Program-made: the position numbers and the translations under genes
Assembly (NCBI RefSeq): GCF_006874465.1
Contig: NZ_VIRL01000001.1
Span: forward strand, 496,001-560,000
DNA: 64,000 nucleotides
Direction of reading: 5' to 3'
DNA from: Microbispora bryophytorum
GTDB taxonomy: Bacteria; Actinomycetota; Actinomycetes; Streptosporangiales; Streptosporangiaceae
Part shown: piece by piece, positions 25,371 through 35,466 of the stretch
Layout: the number at the start of each line of letters is the position of its first letter
Position numbering within the stretch: the first letter of the stretch is position 1
The notes under the pieces: generated by a model
Databases searched by the model: none
Told to the model about the DNA's origin: nothing
The model's input: only the letters and a program-made list of their open reading frames with translations

Positions 25371-25420
25371 CCCCTTTCCGGACAAGACTATCTAGAACGA
25401 GCAGATCCGGACGAAAGGGG
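25371..25420. promoter_or_regulatory. Bulged inverted repeat in the gap upstream of the stress gene
   Basis: CCCCTTTCCGGA at 25371-25382 pairs with TCCGGACGAAAGGGG at 25406-25420 with a three-base bulge. Position upstream of the minus-strand unit suggests an operator or a terminator for the converging side. The rest of the gap 25116-25519 shows no supported gene. Confidence 0.3.
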
Positions 25421-25519
25421 ATCACCGCGACAGGGGGGACGGCATCGGCGATGAGGGAAATCCGTGTGTGCCCACGGCCGAGAGCCCGGCAAGGAGACGA
25501 GCGCGGAGCGGCCGTCCGA

Positions 25520-26248
25520 TCACTTCATGTGCACGAAGGGGTCGGGGAAGTGAGAGGGGGCGAGGACGGCGGCCCGGGCGAGGATGTCCCTGCGCGTCCG
25601 TACGGCGAGGCCGGGGTCCTCGTCGTACACGTAGCGGATCGCCGGATCGGCCAGCTGGACGGGGTGGTGCAGGGCGTCGCCGCTCATGACGACGTCTCCC
25701 GCCTCGACGATCTGGTGGCCGGGCGTGTGGCCGGGCGCGTGCACCACCCGGACCCCGGGCACGGGCTCCGCGTCCCCGTCGACGACGTCGAGCAGGTCCC
25801 GCAGGGGATCGAGGATCAGTTCGCGCACCGGGCCGGCGGCCCACTCGACTTCCGCGCGCTGCACGAGATGGCGGGCGTTCGGGAAGGCGGGAGCGCCGTC
25901 CACGACCGCACCGCCCACATGGTCGCTGTGCAGGTGGGTCAGCACCACGACGTCCACGTCTGCCGGATCGGTCCCGGCGGCGGCCAGTTCCCCGACGAGG
26001 CGGCCGGGCAGGGGCGCCCAGGTCGCGGGCGAGCCGGCGCCGCCGATCCCGGCGTCCACCAGCACCGTACGGCCCGCCGCCCGCACCAGGAAGCAGTGGA
26101 AGTGCAGCACCCACTCCTCGCCGGGCTCGAACACCGCACCGGCGAACATCTCGGGCAGCGGCTTGCGGACCGGTTCCTTCATGGGACCCACGGCATCACA
26201 AAGCGGGACGATCTCGACACCGGCCACGATTCTCGGCTCTTGCGGCAT
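25520..26248 (-). CDS. Metallo-beta-lactamase-fold hydrolase
   Basis: A 242-residue MBL-fold protein. Metal ligands are visible: HLHSDH (HxHxDH), GHTPGH, and SGDALHHP, with a final SHFPDPFVH. The overall pattern is that of lactonase/AHL-hydrolase-like or alkylsulfatase-unrelated small hydrolases, so a cyclic ester or lactone substrate is possible but not shown. ATG 26248 is chosen by homology of the opening (MPQEPRIVAGVEI); it lacks a clear ribosome site. It shares direction with the zinc-ribbon gene 44 bases upstream. Confidence 0.85.
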   Translation of the reverse strand: MPQEPRIVAGVEIVPLCDAVGPMKEPVRKPLPEMFAGAVFEPGEEWVLHFHCFLVRAAGRTVLVDAGIGGAGSPATWAPLPGRLVGELAAAGTDPADVDVVVLTHLHSDHVGGAVVDGAPAFPNARHLVQRAEVEWAAGPVRELILDPLRDLLDVVDGDAEPVPGVRVVHAPGHTPGHQIVEAGDVVMSGDALHHPVQLADPAIRYVYDEDPGLAVRTRRDILARAAVLAPSHFPDPFVHMK

Positions 26249-26291
26249 CGCATCACGATAGAAGAAGCACCCGTGCCAGAAGAAGCCCGGT

Positions 26292-26435
26292 TCAGCGGGC
26301 GGCGGGGACGGGCGTGTAGTCGAGGTCGACGTCGGCCGCGTAGACGGCGCGCTCACAGTGGGCGCAGCGGTAGAGGATCGGACCCTCGTCGAGTTCGGTG
26401 CGGCAGCGCGGGCAGCGGCGGCGAGTGCGGGTCAT
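26292..26435 (-). CDS. 47-residue zinc-ribbon protein
   Basis: A short gene with a strong GGGGGAGA ribosome site before the ATG at 26435. The peptide MTRTRRRCPRCRTELDEG continues with a second CxxC (YRCAHCERAVYAADVDLDY, in part), giving the CPRC...CAHC pattern of a zinc ribbon, with Arg-rich N terminus. Likely binds zinc and perhaps nucleic acid or protein. It lies immediately upstream of the MBL gene and divergent from the rRNA methyltransferase-like gene, which itself starts with a zinc finger. Confidence 0.7.
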   Translation of the reverse strand: MTRTRRRCPRCRTELDEGPILYRCAHCERAVYAADVDLDYTPVPAAR

Positions 26436-26551
26436 CGTGGTCTCCCCCTTCGAAAGCTCCTTGCGCGTCCATGGAACCTCCGCCGGCTTGCCGTGCTCCT
26501 GCAGCCGGCTTGTCGCCGGGTCGCAGTCCGCACGGGGTGCATGATGGACGG

Positions 26552-27367
26552 ATGCTCGCCGACGTCGTCGACCACCTCATCTGCCCGGCCTGCCGTACGG
26601 CAATCCACCTGGCCGAGGGGTCGGTCAGGTGTGGGCGCGGCCACTCCTTCGACGTGGCGCGGCAGGGATATGTGAACATGCTCACCCGCCCGGCCGGCAC
26701 GGCCGACACGCCCGCCATGGTGGCCGCGCGGGCCCGCTTCCTTGAGGCGGGCCACTACGCCCCGCTGGCCCGCCGCCTCGCCCGGATGTGCGAGGGCGCC
26801 GCCGTGGTCGCCGACGCCGGCGCGGGCACCGGCTATTACCTGGCCGCGGCGCTCGGCGACGACGCGGTGGGCATCGCGATCGACGTGTCCAAGCACGCGC
26901 TGAAACGGGCCGCCCGCGCGCATCCCCGCGTCGGCGCCGTCGTGGCGGACGTGTGGCGGCCGATCCCCGTCGGCGACGACCGCGTGGACGTGCTGCTCAA
27001 CGTCTTCGCGCCGCGCAACGCGGAGGAGTTCGCCCGGATGCTGCGGCCCGGCGGCTCCCTGGTCGTCGTCACGCCCGGCCCCGGCCACCTGAGCCCGCTC
27101 GTCGAGCGTCTCGGCCTGCTGAGCGTGGACGAGGACAAGGACCGCCGCCTGGACGACACGCTGGGCGGCCGGTTCGCCCGCACCGCGGAGGAGACCGAGG
27201 AGATCACGCTCTCCCTCGGCCACGACGAGGTCGAGGCGGTGGTCGGCATGGGCCCGAGCGCCTGGCACACGCGGCCCGAGGACCTGGCCGCGAAGATCGC
27301 CGCGCTGCCCGCCCCCATGCCGGTGACCGCGTCCTTCCACATCACCCGCTGGACGGCGCTGTCCTGA
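26552..27367 (+). CDS. RlmA/TlrB-like 23S rRNA (guanine) methyltransferase
   Basis: A 271-residue SAM-dependent methyltransferase with an N-terminal zinc finger (LICPAC, then VRCGRGHSFD; ligands C10, C13, C27, H31 by count) and the family block RQGYVNMLTRPAGTADTPAM. The SAM site is ADAGAGTGYYLAA. RlmA-type enzymes methylate G745 or G748 in 23S rRNA helix 35; the G748 type (TlrB) gives macrolide resistance in producers. Which nucleotide is methylated here cannot be told from sequence alone. GTG 26537 is an alternative start. Confidence 0.85.
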   Translation: MLADVVDHLICPACRTAIHLAEGSVRCGRGHSFDVARQGYVNMLTRPAGTADTPAMVAARARFLEAGHYAPLARRLARMCEGAAVVADAGAGTGYYLAAALGDDAVGIAIDVSKHALKRAARAHPRVGAVVADVWRPIPVGDDRVDVLLNVFAPRNAEEFARMLRPGGSLVVVTPGPGHLSPLVERLGLLSVDEDKDRRLDDTLGGRFARTAEETEEITLSLGHDEVEAVVGMGPSAWHTRPEDLAAKIAALPAPMPVTASFHITRWTALS

Positions 27368-27423
27368 CCAGGCGAGCCCGGCCCCCGGACGACCTGACCA
27401 CACGGCGCGGATCACAGGGCGGA

Positions 27424-29879
27424 TCACAGGCGCGGGATCGCCACACCCCTGGTCCGGAGCGCGGGAGTGATCGCCGCGACCGCCCCCAGCAGGAAGCAGA
27501 TCGCGATCACCGAGACGACCGGAAGCCACGGCACGTCGAAGGCGAACAACCCGGCCAGGCGCAGCAGGGCCGCCTCCAGCCCCAGCAGGCCGAGCGCCGT
27601 GGCCGCGAATCCCAGCACGACTCCGACCGCCACCACCGCCAGCGCCTCCGCCACGACGTATCGCAGCACCTGCGCCCGCGTCGCTCCCAGCAGCCGCAGG
27701 CCGCCCCACTCCGCCGCGCGGTCGGAGGCCGCCATCAGCAGCGTGTTGACCAGCGCGATCACGGTGTAGCAGAGCATGATCCCCAGCACGGCCAGCAGCC
27801 CGAGCCGGCTGGCCGAGGCCTGCCGGTCGCCGGACTCCCGCACCCACTCGGCCCTGCTCACCGCGCGGGCGTTGTGGCCGCGTACGGCATCCTCCAGCGC
27901 GGCCCGTACGGCCGGGGCCGCGGCATCGGGACGTGCCGTCACATACGCGACGGAGGGCAGGGCGGAGAAGGCGTGGGCGGGTGTGACGTAGGCGTCGGCG
28001 GGCGAATCGTCCCCGAGCACGCCGGTCACCGTCAGCGTGACCGGGCTGCCGTCGGCCCGCCACATGCGCACCCGCTGCCCCACGCTCAGCTCCCAGGTTC
28101 GGGAGACGACGATCGTGTCGTCGCGCAGCCCGGCCGTCGATCCGGCGGCCAGCGGGACCGACAGCGCCGTGGACAGCGTGCCCGGCTCGACGGCCTGGGC
28201 GGGCCTGCGGATGAGCTGGGTGTCGCCTTCGAGGGTGTAGACGCTGGTCGCGGTCTCGGTGGCGACGTCCACGCCGGGGATCGCCCGCAGCCGCTGGACG
28301 AGCTGCCGGTCCAGTCCGGCGTCCCCGTCGGGGAGCACCAGGTAGTCGGCGCGCACCGGCCGGGTCTGCAGCGCCGACTTCGCGGCGTCGGTCATCGCGG
28401 CCCCGCCCAGCAGCGAGGCCGCCAGCGCCACGGTGACCAGGACGGGCGCTGCCGTGGCGGCGGTCCGCCTGGCCGAGGCCGCCGTCCCGCCCGCGACCAC
28501 GACGCCGCCGGCGCCGCGCAGCCGCTCCAGCGGCGCGACGAGCAGGCGGGTGACGGGCCGCACGAAGACCGGCGCGAGCAGGCCCAGCGCGGCGATGAGC
28601 AGCATGACGATCGGCATGAAGGTCTTGTTGTTCGTGGCCGACCCCGGATCGCCGACGGCGTTCACCGCCATGCTGACCACCGCCGTGCCCAGCAGACCCA
28701 GCCCGGCGATCCACCGGCCCCAGGTCATCGCGCGGGGTTCCACCGCCGCCTCGCGCAGCGCCTCGGCGGGCCGCACCCGCCCGGCCCGCCGCGCGGCCAC
28801 GGTCACGCCGGTCACGGCGACCAGCACTCCGGTGCCGAAGGCCACCCAGGCGGGCACGGACGACCGCGACGGGGTCAGCCACTCCGGCGCCATCCCGAGC
28901 GCGGCCAGCCGGTCGAGGATCGGCCGGGTGGCCAGCGGGCCGAGGAACGCGCCCACCGCGGAGGCGGCCACCGCGACGAGGGCCGCCTCGCCGTACATCA
29001 TCCGCCTGACCTGGCCCGCGGTCGCGCCGATGGTCCGTAGCAGGGCGAACTCGCGCCGCCGCTGCCCCACCGCGAACGCGAACGTGGACGAGACCACGAA
29101 GATCGCGATGAAGGCCGCGAACCCGGCGGCGATGCCGGCGATCGTGTCGGCGTTGTTGCGCGCCCGCTCGTCGGCCTCGCGGGACGGATCGGCCAGCGCC
29201 CGGTCCTGCCCGGTCAGCACGCGCGCCACCCCTGCCACCGCCTTCGTCACGTCGGCGGCGGGCCGCCACAGCGCGAGCGCGTCCACGCGTGGCGACAGCC
29301 GGGCGGCGCGCGCGTCGGCGAAGAACACGGTGGGCTGCGGCCCCGCCGTCGTGACGCCCACCACCCGATACGTCTCGATCCCGGTCGCGGTCACCACGGG
29401 CACCCGCGTCCCGACCAGTGCCCGCGCCCCGGCGGACGCGCGCCGCCGCTCGGGCTGGGTCCCGGAACTGATCGCGATCTCGCCGTCCCCCGAGGGCGCG
29501 TGGCCCGCCACGAGCGTCTGCGGAGCCGTACGGGCGGCCGACCAGGGCCTGCCCACCGCCGCCGGCCCGTCCGAGAGTCGTGCGGCGAAGATCCGGTCCA
29601 CCACCGCGCCGGGGAAGCGGGCGACCAGGTCGTCCCCGAGGCCGCGCGGCTCGGCCAGGGGCGCGCTGCTGCCGCCCCGCCAGGTGTCCACGGTGAGCCT
29701 CTCGTCGGGCACGACCACGACGGGCGCGGCGGCGTATCGCTGCGGCCCCCGTGGCGGCGACGTGACGCTGGAGGCCAGCACCTGGCCGAGCGCGGCGATC
29801 AACGCGGCGCCCAGCGCCAGCGCGGCGAAGGTGCCCGCGAAAGAGATCCAGCGCGTACGCAGTGTGGACCAGGCGATCC

Positions 29880-29886
<7 letters not shown>
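27424..29886 (-). CDS. MacB/FtsX-type ABC transporter permease
   Basis: An 820-residue permease with two FtsX-like halves: an N-terminal helix (about 15-40), a long extracytoplasmic loop, three helices near residues 260-430, a further helix region near 430-480, a second loop, and three C-terminal helices (LAVLGIMLCYTVIALVNTLL region onward). Typical words are RRREFALLRTIGATAGQVRR and RLLGATRAQVLRYVVAE. With the ATPase it probably exports a lipid, peptide or antibiotic, or releases a membrane-bound factor. The GTG start overlaps the ATPase stop by seven bases. Confidence 0.92.
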
Positions 29887-30608
<722 letters not shown>

Positions 30609-30631
30609 CCTGAGAACGCTAGGAATGCCGA

Positions 30632-30651
30632 TGTCCGAGGGGTATCGGACA
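30632..30651. promoter_or_regulatory. Perfect inverted repeat, candidate operator of ABC transporter
   Basis: TGTCCGA-ggggta-TCGGACA has two perfect 7-base arms around a 6-base centre, 24 bases upstream of the ATPase start, in the intergenic space with the divergent regulator. Confidence 0.55.
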
Positions 30652-30656
30652 CATGA

Positions 30657-30672
30657 CCGGTGCTGTCACCGG
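30657..30672. promoter_or_regulatory. Second inverted repeat in the ABC/LuxR intergenic space
   Basis: CCGGTG-ctgt-CACCGG, perfect 6-base arms, lies 5 bases after the first palindrome and 74 bases before the LuxR-type gene. It could be a second operator or a leader hairpin. Confidence 0.4.
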
Positions 30673-30745
30673 AAGGGCCCCCGGCCGCATCGCCCCCGCG
30701 GGACGCCGGGCCGGGCGGAGCGATCAGGGGCACTAGGATTCCGGC

Positions 30746-33469
30746 GTGCTGTGGGGGCGTGCGACCGATCATGCGCTGATCGACGGCCTGCTCGACCGGG
30801 CGCGTGCCGGACGCTCCGGCGTGCTCGTGGTCGGGGGCGATCCGGGCATCGGCAAGACGTCGCTGCTGGCATACGCGGCGGAGTGCGCCCAGGACATGCG
30901 CGTGCTGCGCGGCGTGGGCATCGAGACCGAGGCGGAGATCCCGTTCGCCTCGCTCCACCTGCTGCTCGGGCATGGGCTCGACCGGCTGGACGCGTTGCCC
31001 GAGCCGCAGGCGGCCGCCCTGCGCGGCGCCTTCGGCCTGGCCCCGGTGACCAACCGGCTCCTGGTGGGCCTGGCCGTGCTGTCGCTGCTGGCCGAGCTGG
31101 CCGAGGGCGGGCCGCTGCTGTGCCTGATCGACGACGCGCAGTGGCTCGACCAGGAGTCGGCGCAGGCGCTGCGGTTCGCGGCCCACCGGCTGCACGCCGA
31201 GGGCATCGTCATGATCTTCGCCGCGCGCGACGGCTTCGACCCCTCGGGCCTGCCCGTGCACCGGCTGTCGGGCATCGACGCCGGCAGCGCCGCCTCGCTG
31301 CTCGCCCACGCGGCCCCCGGGCTCGCCCCCGGCACGCGCGACCGCGTCATCGAGGAGAGCTGCGGCAACCCGCTCGCCCTGCTCGAACTCCCGCGCACGG
31401 ACCTGCCCGCCTACGACCGGAGCCCGCTGCCGCTGCCCGCCCGCATCCAGCAGGCGTACGAGGCCCGCATCGCCGAACTTCCCCCGGACGCCCAGAAGGC
31501 GCTGCTGGTCACCGCGCTGACCGACGGCGGCGACCCGGACGTGATCGTACGGGCGGGCCGGGAGCTGGGGATCGCGCCCGCCGCGCTGGGCGTGGCCGAG
31601 AAGTCCGGCCTGGTCACGATCGACGGGGGGCGGGTGACCTTCACCCACCCCCTCATGCGCGCGGCGGCGTTTCGGCACGGCACCTACGATCTGCGGCTGG
31701 AGATCCACGCGATCCTGGCGCGGCTGCTCGATCATCAGCCGGACCGGCGGGCCTGGCACCTGGCCGCCGCCGCCACCGGCCCCGACGAGACGGCGGCGCG
31801 GGCGCTGGAGCAGGCCGCACGGCGCGCCCGGGAACGCGACGGCAACGCCGGGGCCTGCGCAGCGCTCGAACGGGCCGCCGAGCTCACCGAGGACCACGCG
31901 CTCAAGGCGGGGCGGCTGACCGAGGCCGCCGTCGCCGCCGCCGACGCGGGCCAGGCCCGCCGAGCCAGGGAGTTGGTCGAGGACGCCGCCGCGCTGGTGG
32001 ACGACCCCCGTTCCCGCGCGCGGCTGTGCGACCTGCGCGCCAGGATCGCGTTCGACGAGGGCGCCCCCCACCTGGCCCACGATCTGCTCTTGGCGGGCGC
32101 GGAGGAGCTGACTGCGCTCACGAGCGCGGAGGGCCCCGGCGGGCAGGCGCGGCAGGACCTGATCGCGGCCGGACTCATGCTGATCGACGCCGCGCGCAAC
32201 GCCTGGCAGCTCAGCGACCCGGCCAGGGTCGCCGAGGCGGCCGAACACCTCCACAGGCTCGGCCTGCGTCCGGAGGACGGCCTCGATCCCGCCGTCCAGG
32301 CGGTGACCGGCGCGGCGGCGCTGCTGCAGCGGGGGCCGGCGGAGGGGCTCCCCATCATGCGCGGCATGGTCGCCAGGGGCGGCGGGATCGCCTCCGGCGC
32401 GCACACGTTCCGGATCAACGCGGCCTTCGTCGCCCCGCTCGTCGGTGACTTCAGGACGGGACACGACATCTCCGCCGCCATGGCCGCGGAGTGCCGGGCC
32501 ACCGGTGACATCGGCAAACTCCCCCTGGTCCACGTCACGCTCGCCGCCGCCGAGCTGTATCTGGGCAGGTTCCGGGACGCCGAGGCCACCGCGACCGAGG
32601 GTCTGCGGCTCACCTCCGGCACGGGGCAGCGCAACCGGGCGGGCTACCTGGAGGGCACGCGGGCGTGGCTGGCGGCCGTGCGGGGAGAGGCGGACCGATG
32701 CGCCGAGCTCGCGGCCCGCTCGCGCGACCGCTTCGACGCCAACCACATCGTCAACGGCCTGGCGTGGGCCGAGTGGGCGCTGGCCCTGCTCGACCTGGGT
32801 CAGGGCCGGTTCGCCGAGGCTCTCGACCGGCTCGACACCGCCATGACCGGCCCGGTGCGCCACCAGATCCAGGCCGTCTACTTCGCCCCCGACCAGATCG
32901 AGGCGGCCGTACGGCTCGGGCTGCCCGCGCGTGAGCCGCTGCGCCGGTTCGAGGAGTGGGCGACGGCCTCGGGACAGGACTGGGCGCTGGCCGTCCTGCA
33001 CCGCTGCCGCGCCCTGCTCGAAACCGACTGGGAGCGGGCGCACGAGGACTTCGGCGCCGCCGTACGGCTCCACGCCGGCAGCGGCCGTCCCTGGGAGGCG
33101 GCCCGCACCAGGCTCGCCTTCGGGGAGCGCCTGCGCAGGGAGCGCGACAAGGGCAGCGCCCGGCCGCACCTGCGGGCCGCGTGGGAGACCTTCGAGCGGC
33201 TGGGCGCCCGCCCATGGGCCGAGCGCGCCCGCACCGAGCTGCGCGCCACCGGCGACACCAGCTCCCCGGCCGCGCCTGCTGAAGTACTGTCCGCGCTGTC
33301 CCCGCAGGAACTGCAGATCGTGCGGCTGGCCGCCAAGGGCCTGACCAACCGGGAGATCGGCGCGCAGTTGTTCCTCAGCCCGAAGACCGTCAGCTACCAC
33401 CTCTATCGGGCGTTTCCGAAGCTCAACGTGGCCAGCCGCGCCCAGCTCGCCGGCCTGGACCTGTCCTGA
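30746..33469 (+). CDS. LAL-type (large ATP-binding) LuxR regulator
   Basis: A 907-residue regulator starting with GTG. Walker A is GGDPGIGKTSLL near residue 29, Walker B LLCLIDDAQWLD near residue 125; a long helical middle follows, and residues about 845-900 are a LuxR helix-turn-helix (LSPQELQIVRLAAKGLTNRE, FLSPKTVSYHLYR). LAL regulators activate sugar or antibiotic genes. It is divergent from the MacB-like transporter with two palindromes between them, so transporter control is the natural hypothesis. Confidence 0.92.
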   Translation: MLWGRATDHALIDGLLDRARAGRSGVLVVGGDPGIGKTSLLAYAAECAQDMRVLRGVGIETEAEIPFASLHLLLGHGLDRLDALPEPQAAALRGAFGLAPVTNRLLVGLAVLSLLAELAEGGPLLCLIDDAQWLDQESAQALRFAAHRLHAEGIVMIFAARDGFDPSGLPVHRLSGIDAGSAASLLAHAAPGLAPGTRDRVIEESCGNPLALLELPRTDLPAYDRSPLPLPARIQQAYEARIAELPPDAQKALLVTALTDGGDPDVIVRAGRELGIAPAALGVAEKSGLVTIDGGRVTFTHPLMRAAAFRHGTYDLRLEIHAILARLLDHQPDRRAWHLAAAATGPDETAARALEQAARRARERDGNAGACAALERAAELTEDHALKAGRLTEAAVAAADAGQARRARELVEDAAALVDDPRSRARLCDLRARIAFDEGAPHLAHDLLLAGAEELTALTSAEGPGGQARQDLIAAGLMLIDAARNAWQLSDPARVAEAAEHLHRLGLRPEDGLDPAVQAVTGAAALLQRGPAEGLPIMRGMVARGGGIASGAHTFRINAAFVAPLVGDFRTGHDISAAMAAECRATGDIGKLPLVHVTLAAAELYLGRFRDAEATATEGLRLTSGTGQRNRAGYLEGTRAWLAAVRGEADRCAELAARSRDRFDANHIVNGLAWAEWALALLDLGQGRFAEALDRLDTAMTGPVRHQIQAVYFAPDQIEAAVRLGLPAREPLRRFEEWATASGQDWALAVLHRCRALLETDWERAHEDFGAAVRLHAGSGRPWEAARTRLAFGERLRRERDKGSARPHLRAAWETFERLGARPWAERARTELRATGDTSSPAAPAEVLSALSPQELQIVRLAAKGLTNREIGAQLFLSPKTVSYHLYRAFPKLNVASRAQLAGLDLS

Positions 33470-33578
33470 CCGGTCCGCCGCCCGAACTCACGGCCCGACA
33501 TCGCCCATTTGTGAGGCATTGTCGCGAGTGGCGAGACATACTGAACCCGACCCCGTAGGAACGCAGGGGAGGGCCGGC

Positions 33579-35444
33579 ATGAAGGCCGAGGAACGCTGGC
33601 AGGCCAGGTTCCGGGCACCGCGGGTGACCCTGCCCACGTGGGCACGCCAGGCGCCGCAGCGTGCCGTCTACCGGGGCAACGCCTCCGGCTTCTGGGAGAT
33701 CTATGCCTGGGACCGGGCGAGCGGCCAGACCCGCCAGGTCACCGATCGCCCCCGCGGCACCCGGTACGGCGCGATCGACCCCACCGGCCAGTGGATCTGG
33801 TGGTTCGGCGACGCCCACGGCGACACTCACGGCGACACCCAACGCGGCACGGACGGCGACGGGCACGACGGTGAGCACGATGACGGGCACGACGACGGGC
33901 ACGGCGTGTGGTCGCGCCAGCCGTTCCACGGCGGCCCGGACGTGCCCCTGGCCATGCCGCCCGGCCACCCCTGCGGGCTCGCGCTCTCCTCGGACGGCGC
34001 CGCGGCCGTCGGCCGCTCCTCCCGGGACGGCTTCGAGATCCTGCTGGCCAGGCCCGGGAACGAGCCGGTCACGCTGTATCGCCACCACGAGTACGCCGCG
34101 GTCGCGGACATGTCGCTCGACGGATCGCTCATCGCCGTTCACCACAGCGAGCACGGCGACGTCCTGCACCCGGCCATACGGGTCATCAGGGCGAACGGCG
34201 CGACGGTCGCCGAGCTGGACGACGGACCGGGCAGGGGCCTGACCGGCGGCAGGTTCGCCCCCGTCCCCGGCGACCGGCGCCTGCTCCTCCTGCACGAGCG
34301 CCGGGGCCGCCGCGAACCGCTCGTCTGGGACCCGGTGACCGGCGAGCAGCGGGAGATCTGGCTGCCTATGCGCGGCGAGATCTCCGCGGACTGGTACGAC
34401 GACGGCCGGGCGCTGCTCATCATCCACAACCAGCGGGGACGCACGGAGCTGCTCCGCTACGACCTCGCCGGGGGCGGCCTCACCCCGATCGAGAGCCCGC
34501 ACGGGGTGATCGAGGCGGCCGCGCCGCGCCCCGACGGCACCGTCGAATACGCCTGGTCCAGCGCCGCCCACCCGCCGGTCGTCAAGTCGAGCAACGGCCA
34601 CGTGGTCTTCAGCCCCGGGCGTACACCGCCGCCGTCCGTGCCGCTTGAGGACATCGACGTGGAGGGCCCCGGCGGGCGCATCCACGCCCTCGTCTCCCGG
34701 CCGGAGCGGGTGGCCGCGCCATACCCGACCGTGTTCCTCCTGCGCAGCGTGCTGCCGGGGTTCGGCGGCCTGGGCGGCCAGGACGACGATTCGTTCCGGC
34801 CGCAGGTCGCCGCGTGGGTCGACAGCGGTTTCGCGGTGATCAGGGTGAACCACCGCGGCTCGTCCGGCTACGGCTCGGCCTGGCGCGACGCCCTGCGCGG
34901 CGAGGTCGGCCACATCGAGCTGGCCGACGTGACGGCGGTGCGCGAGTGGGCGGTGGAGCGCGGCATCGCCGACCCCGACCGCCTCGTGCTCGCCGGCACG
35001 GCGTGGGGCGGTTACCTGACCCTGCTGGCACTCGGCACCCAGCCGAAGGCGTGGGCGGCGGGCATCGCCGCCGTGCCCATCGCCGACCACGCGGCGGCGT
35101 ACGAGGACGAGGCCGAGTGCCTGCGCGCGGCGCACCGGGCGCTGCTGGGCGGCTCACCGGCCGAGGTGCCCGAACGGTACGCCGCGTCCTCCCCGATCAC
35201 CTACGCCGACATGGTGGAGGCCCCGCTGCTGATCCTCATGGGGGCGAACGACCCGCGCTGCCCGGCACGGCAGGTGGAGCACTACGTGCGGGCCCTGGCC
35301 GACCACGGCAGGGAGGCGTCCGTCTACCGGTACGACACCGGACCGGGCACGCCGAGAGTGGAGGAGCGCGTGCACCAGATGACCGCGTCCATCGACTTCG
35401 CCGTCCGCGCCCTGTCCGCCCGCGGGCAGCCCTCGGCTCAGTGA
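33579..35444 (+). CDS. S9 prolyl-oligopeptidase-like protein, catalytic Ser lost
   Basis: A 621-residue protein: a beta-propeller-like N-terminal part and an alpha/beta-hydrolase C-terminal part with the S9 word RGSSGYGSAWRDAL. The nucleophile elbow, normally GxSxGG, reads GTAWGGY (GCG, Ala at 35001-35003), so the catalytic serine is absent. The acid is kept (MGANDPRCP), but the usual histidine loop reads DTGPGTPRVEERVHQ without the DEGHG pattern. Between the first blades lies a His/Asp/Gly-rich insert (residues about 87-110). AGGGGAGG precedes ATG 33579. It is probably a non-peptidase binding protein or a dead paralogue. Confidence 0.85.
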   Translation: MKAEERWQARFRAPRVTLPTWARQAPQRAVYRGNASGFWEIYAWDRASGQTRQVTDRPRGTRYGAIDPTGQWIWWFGDAHGDTHGDTQRGTDGDGHDGEHDDGHDDGHGVWSRQPFHGGPDVPLAMPPGHPCGLALSSDGAAAVGRSSRDGFEILLARPGNEPVTLYRHHEYAAVADMSLDGSLIAVHHSEHGDVLHPAIRVIRANGATVAELDDGPGRGLTGGRFAPVPGDRRLLLLHERRGRREPLVWDPVTGEQREIWLPMRGEISADWYDDGRALLIIHNQRGRTELLRYDLAGGGLTPIESPHGVIEAAAPRPDGTVEYAWSSAAHPPVVKSSNGHVVFSPGRTPPPSVPLEDIDVEGPGGRIHALVSRPERVAAPYPTVFLLRSVLPGFGGLGGQDDDSFRPQVAAWVDSGFAVIRVNHRGSSGYGSAWRDALRGEVGHIELADVTAVREWAVERGIADPDRLVLAGTAWGGYLTLLALGTQPKAWAAGIAAVPIADHAAAYEDEAECLRAAHRALLGGSPAEVPERYAASSPITYADMVEAPLLILMGANDPRCPARQVEHYVRALADHGREASVYRYDTGPGTPRVEERVHQMTASIDFAVRALSARGQPSAQ

Positions 35445-35466
35445 CGACCCGCGAGCAGGCGCAGGT

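Noticed and set aside
26788..29040. 750-codon plus-strand frame downstream of the methyltransferase
   Set aside because: Composition is Arg/Gly/His/Gln-rich without family sequence and it opposes the ABC permease gene and overlaps the methyltransferase in another frame.
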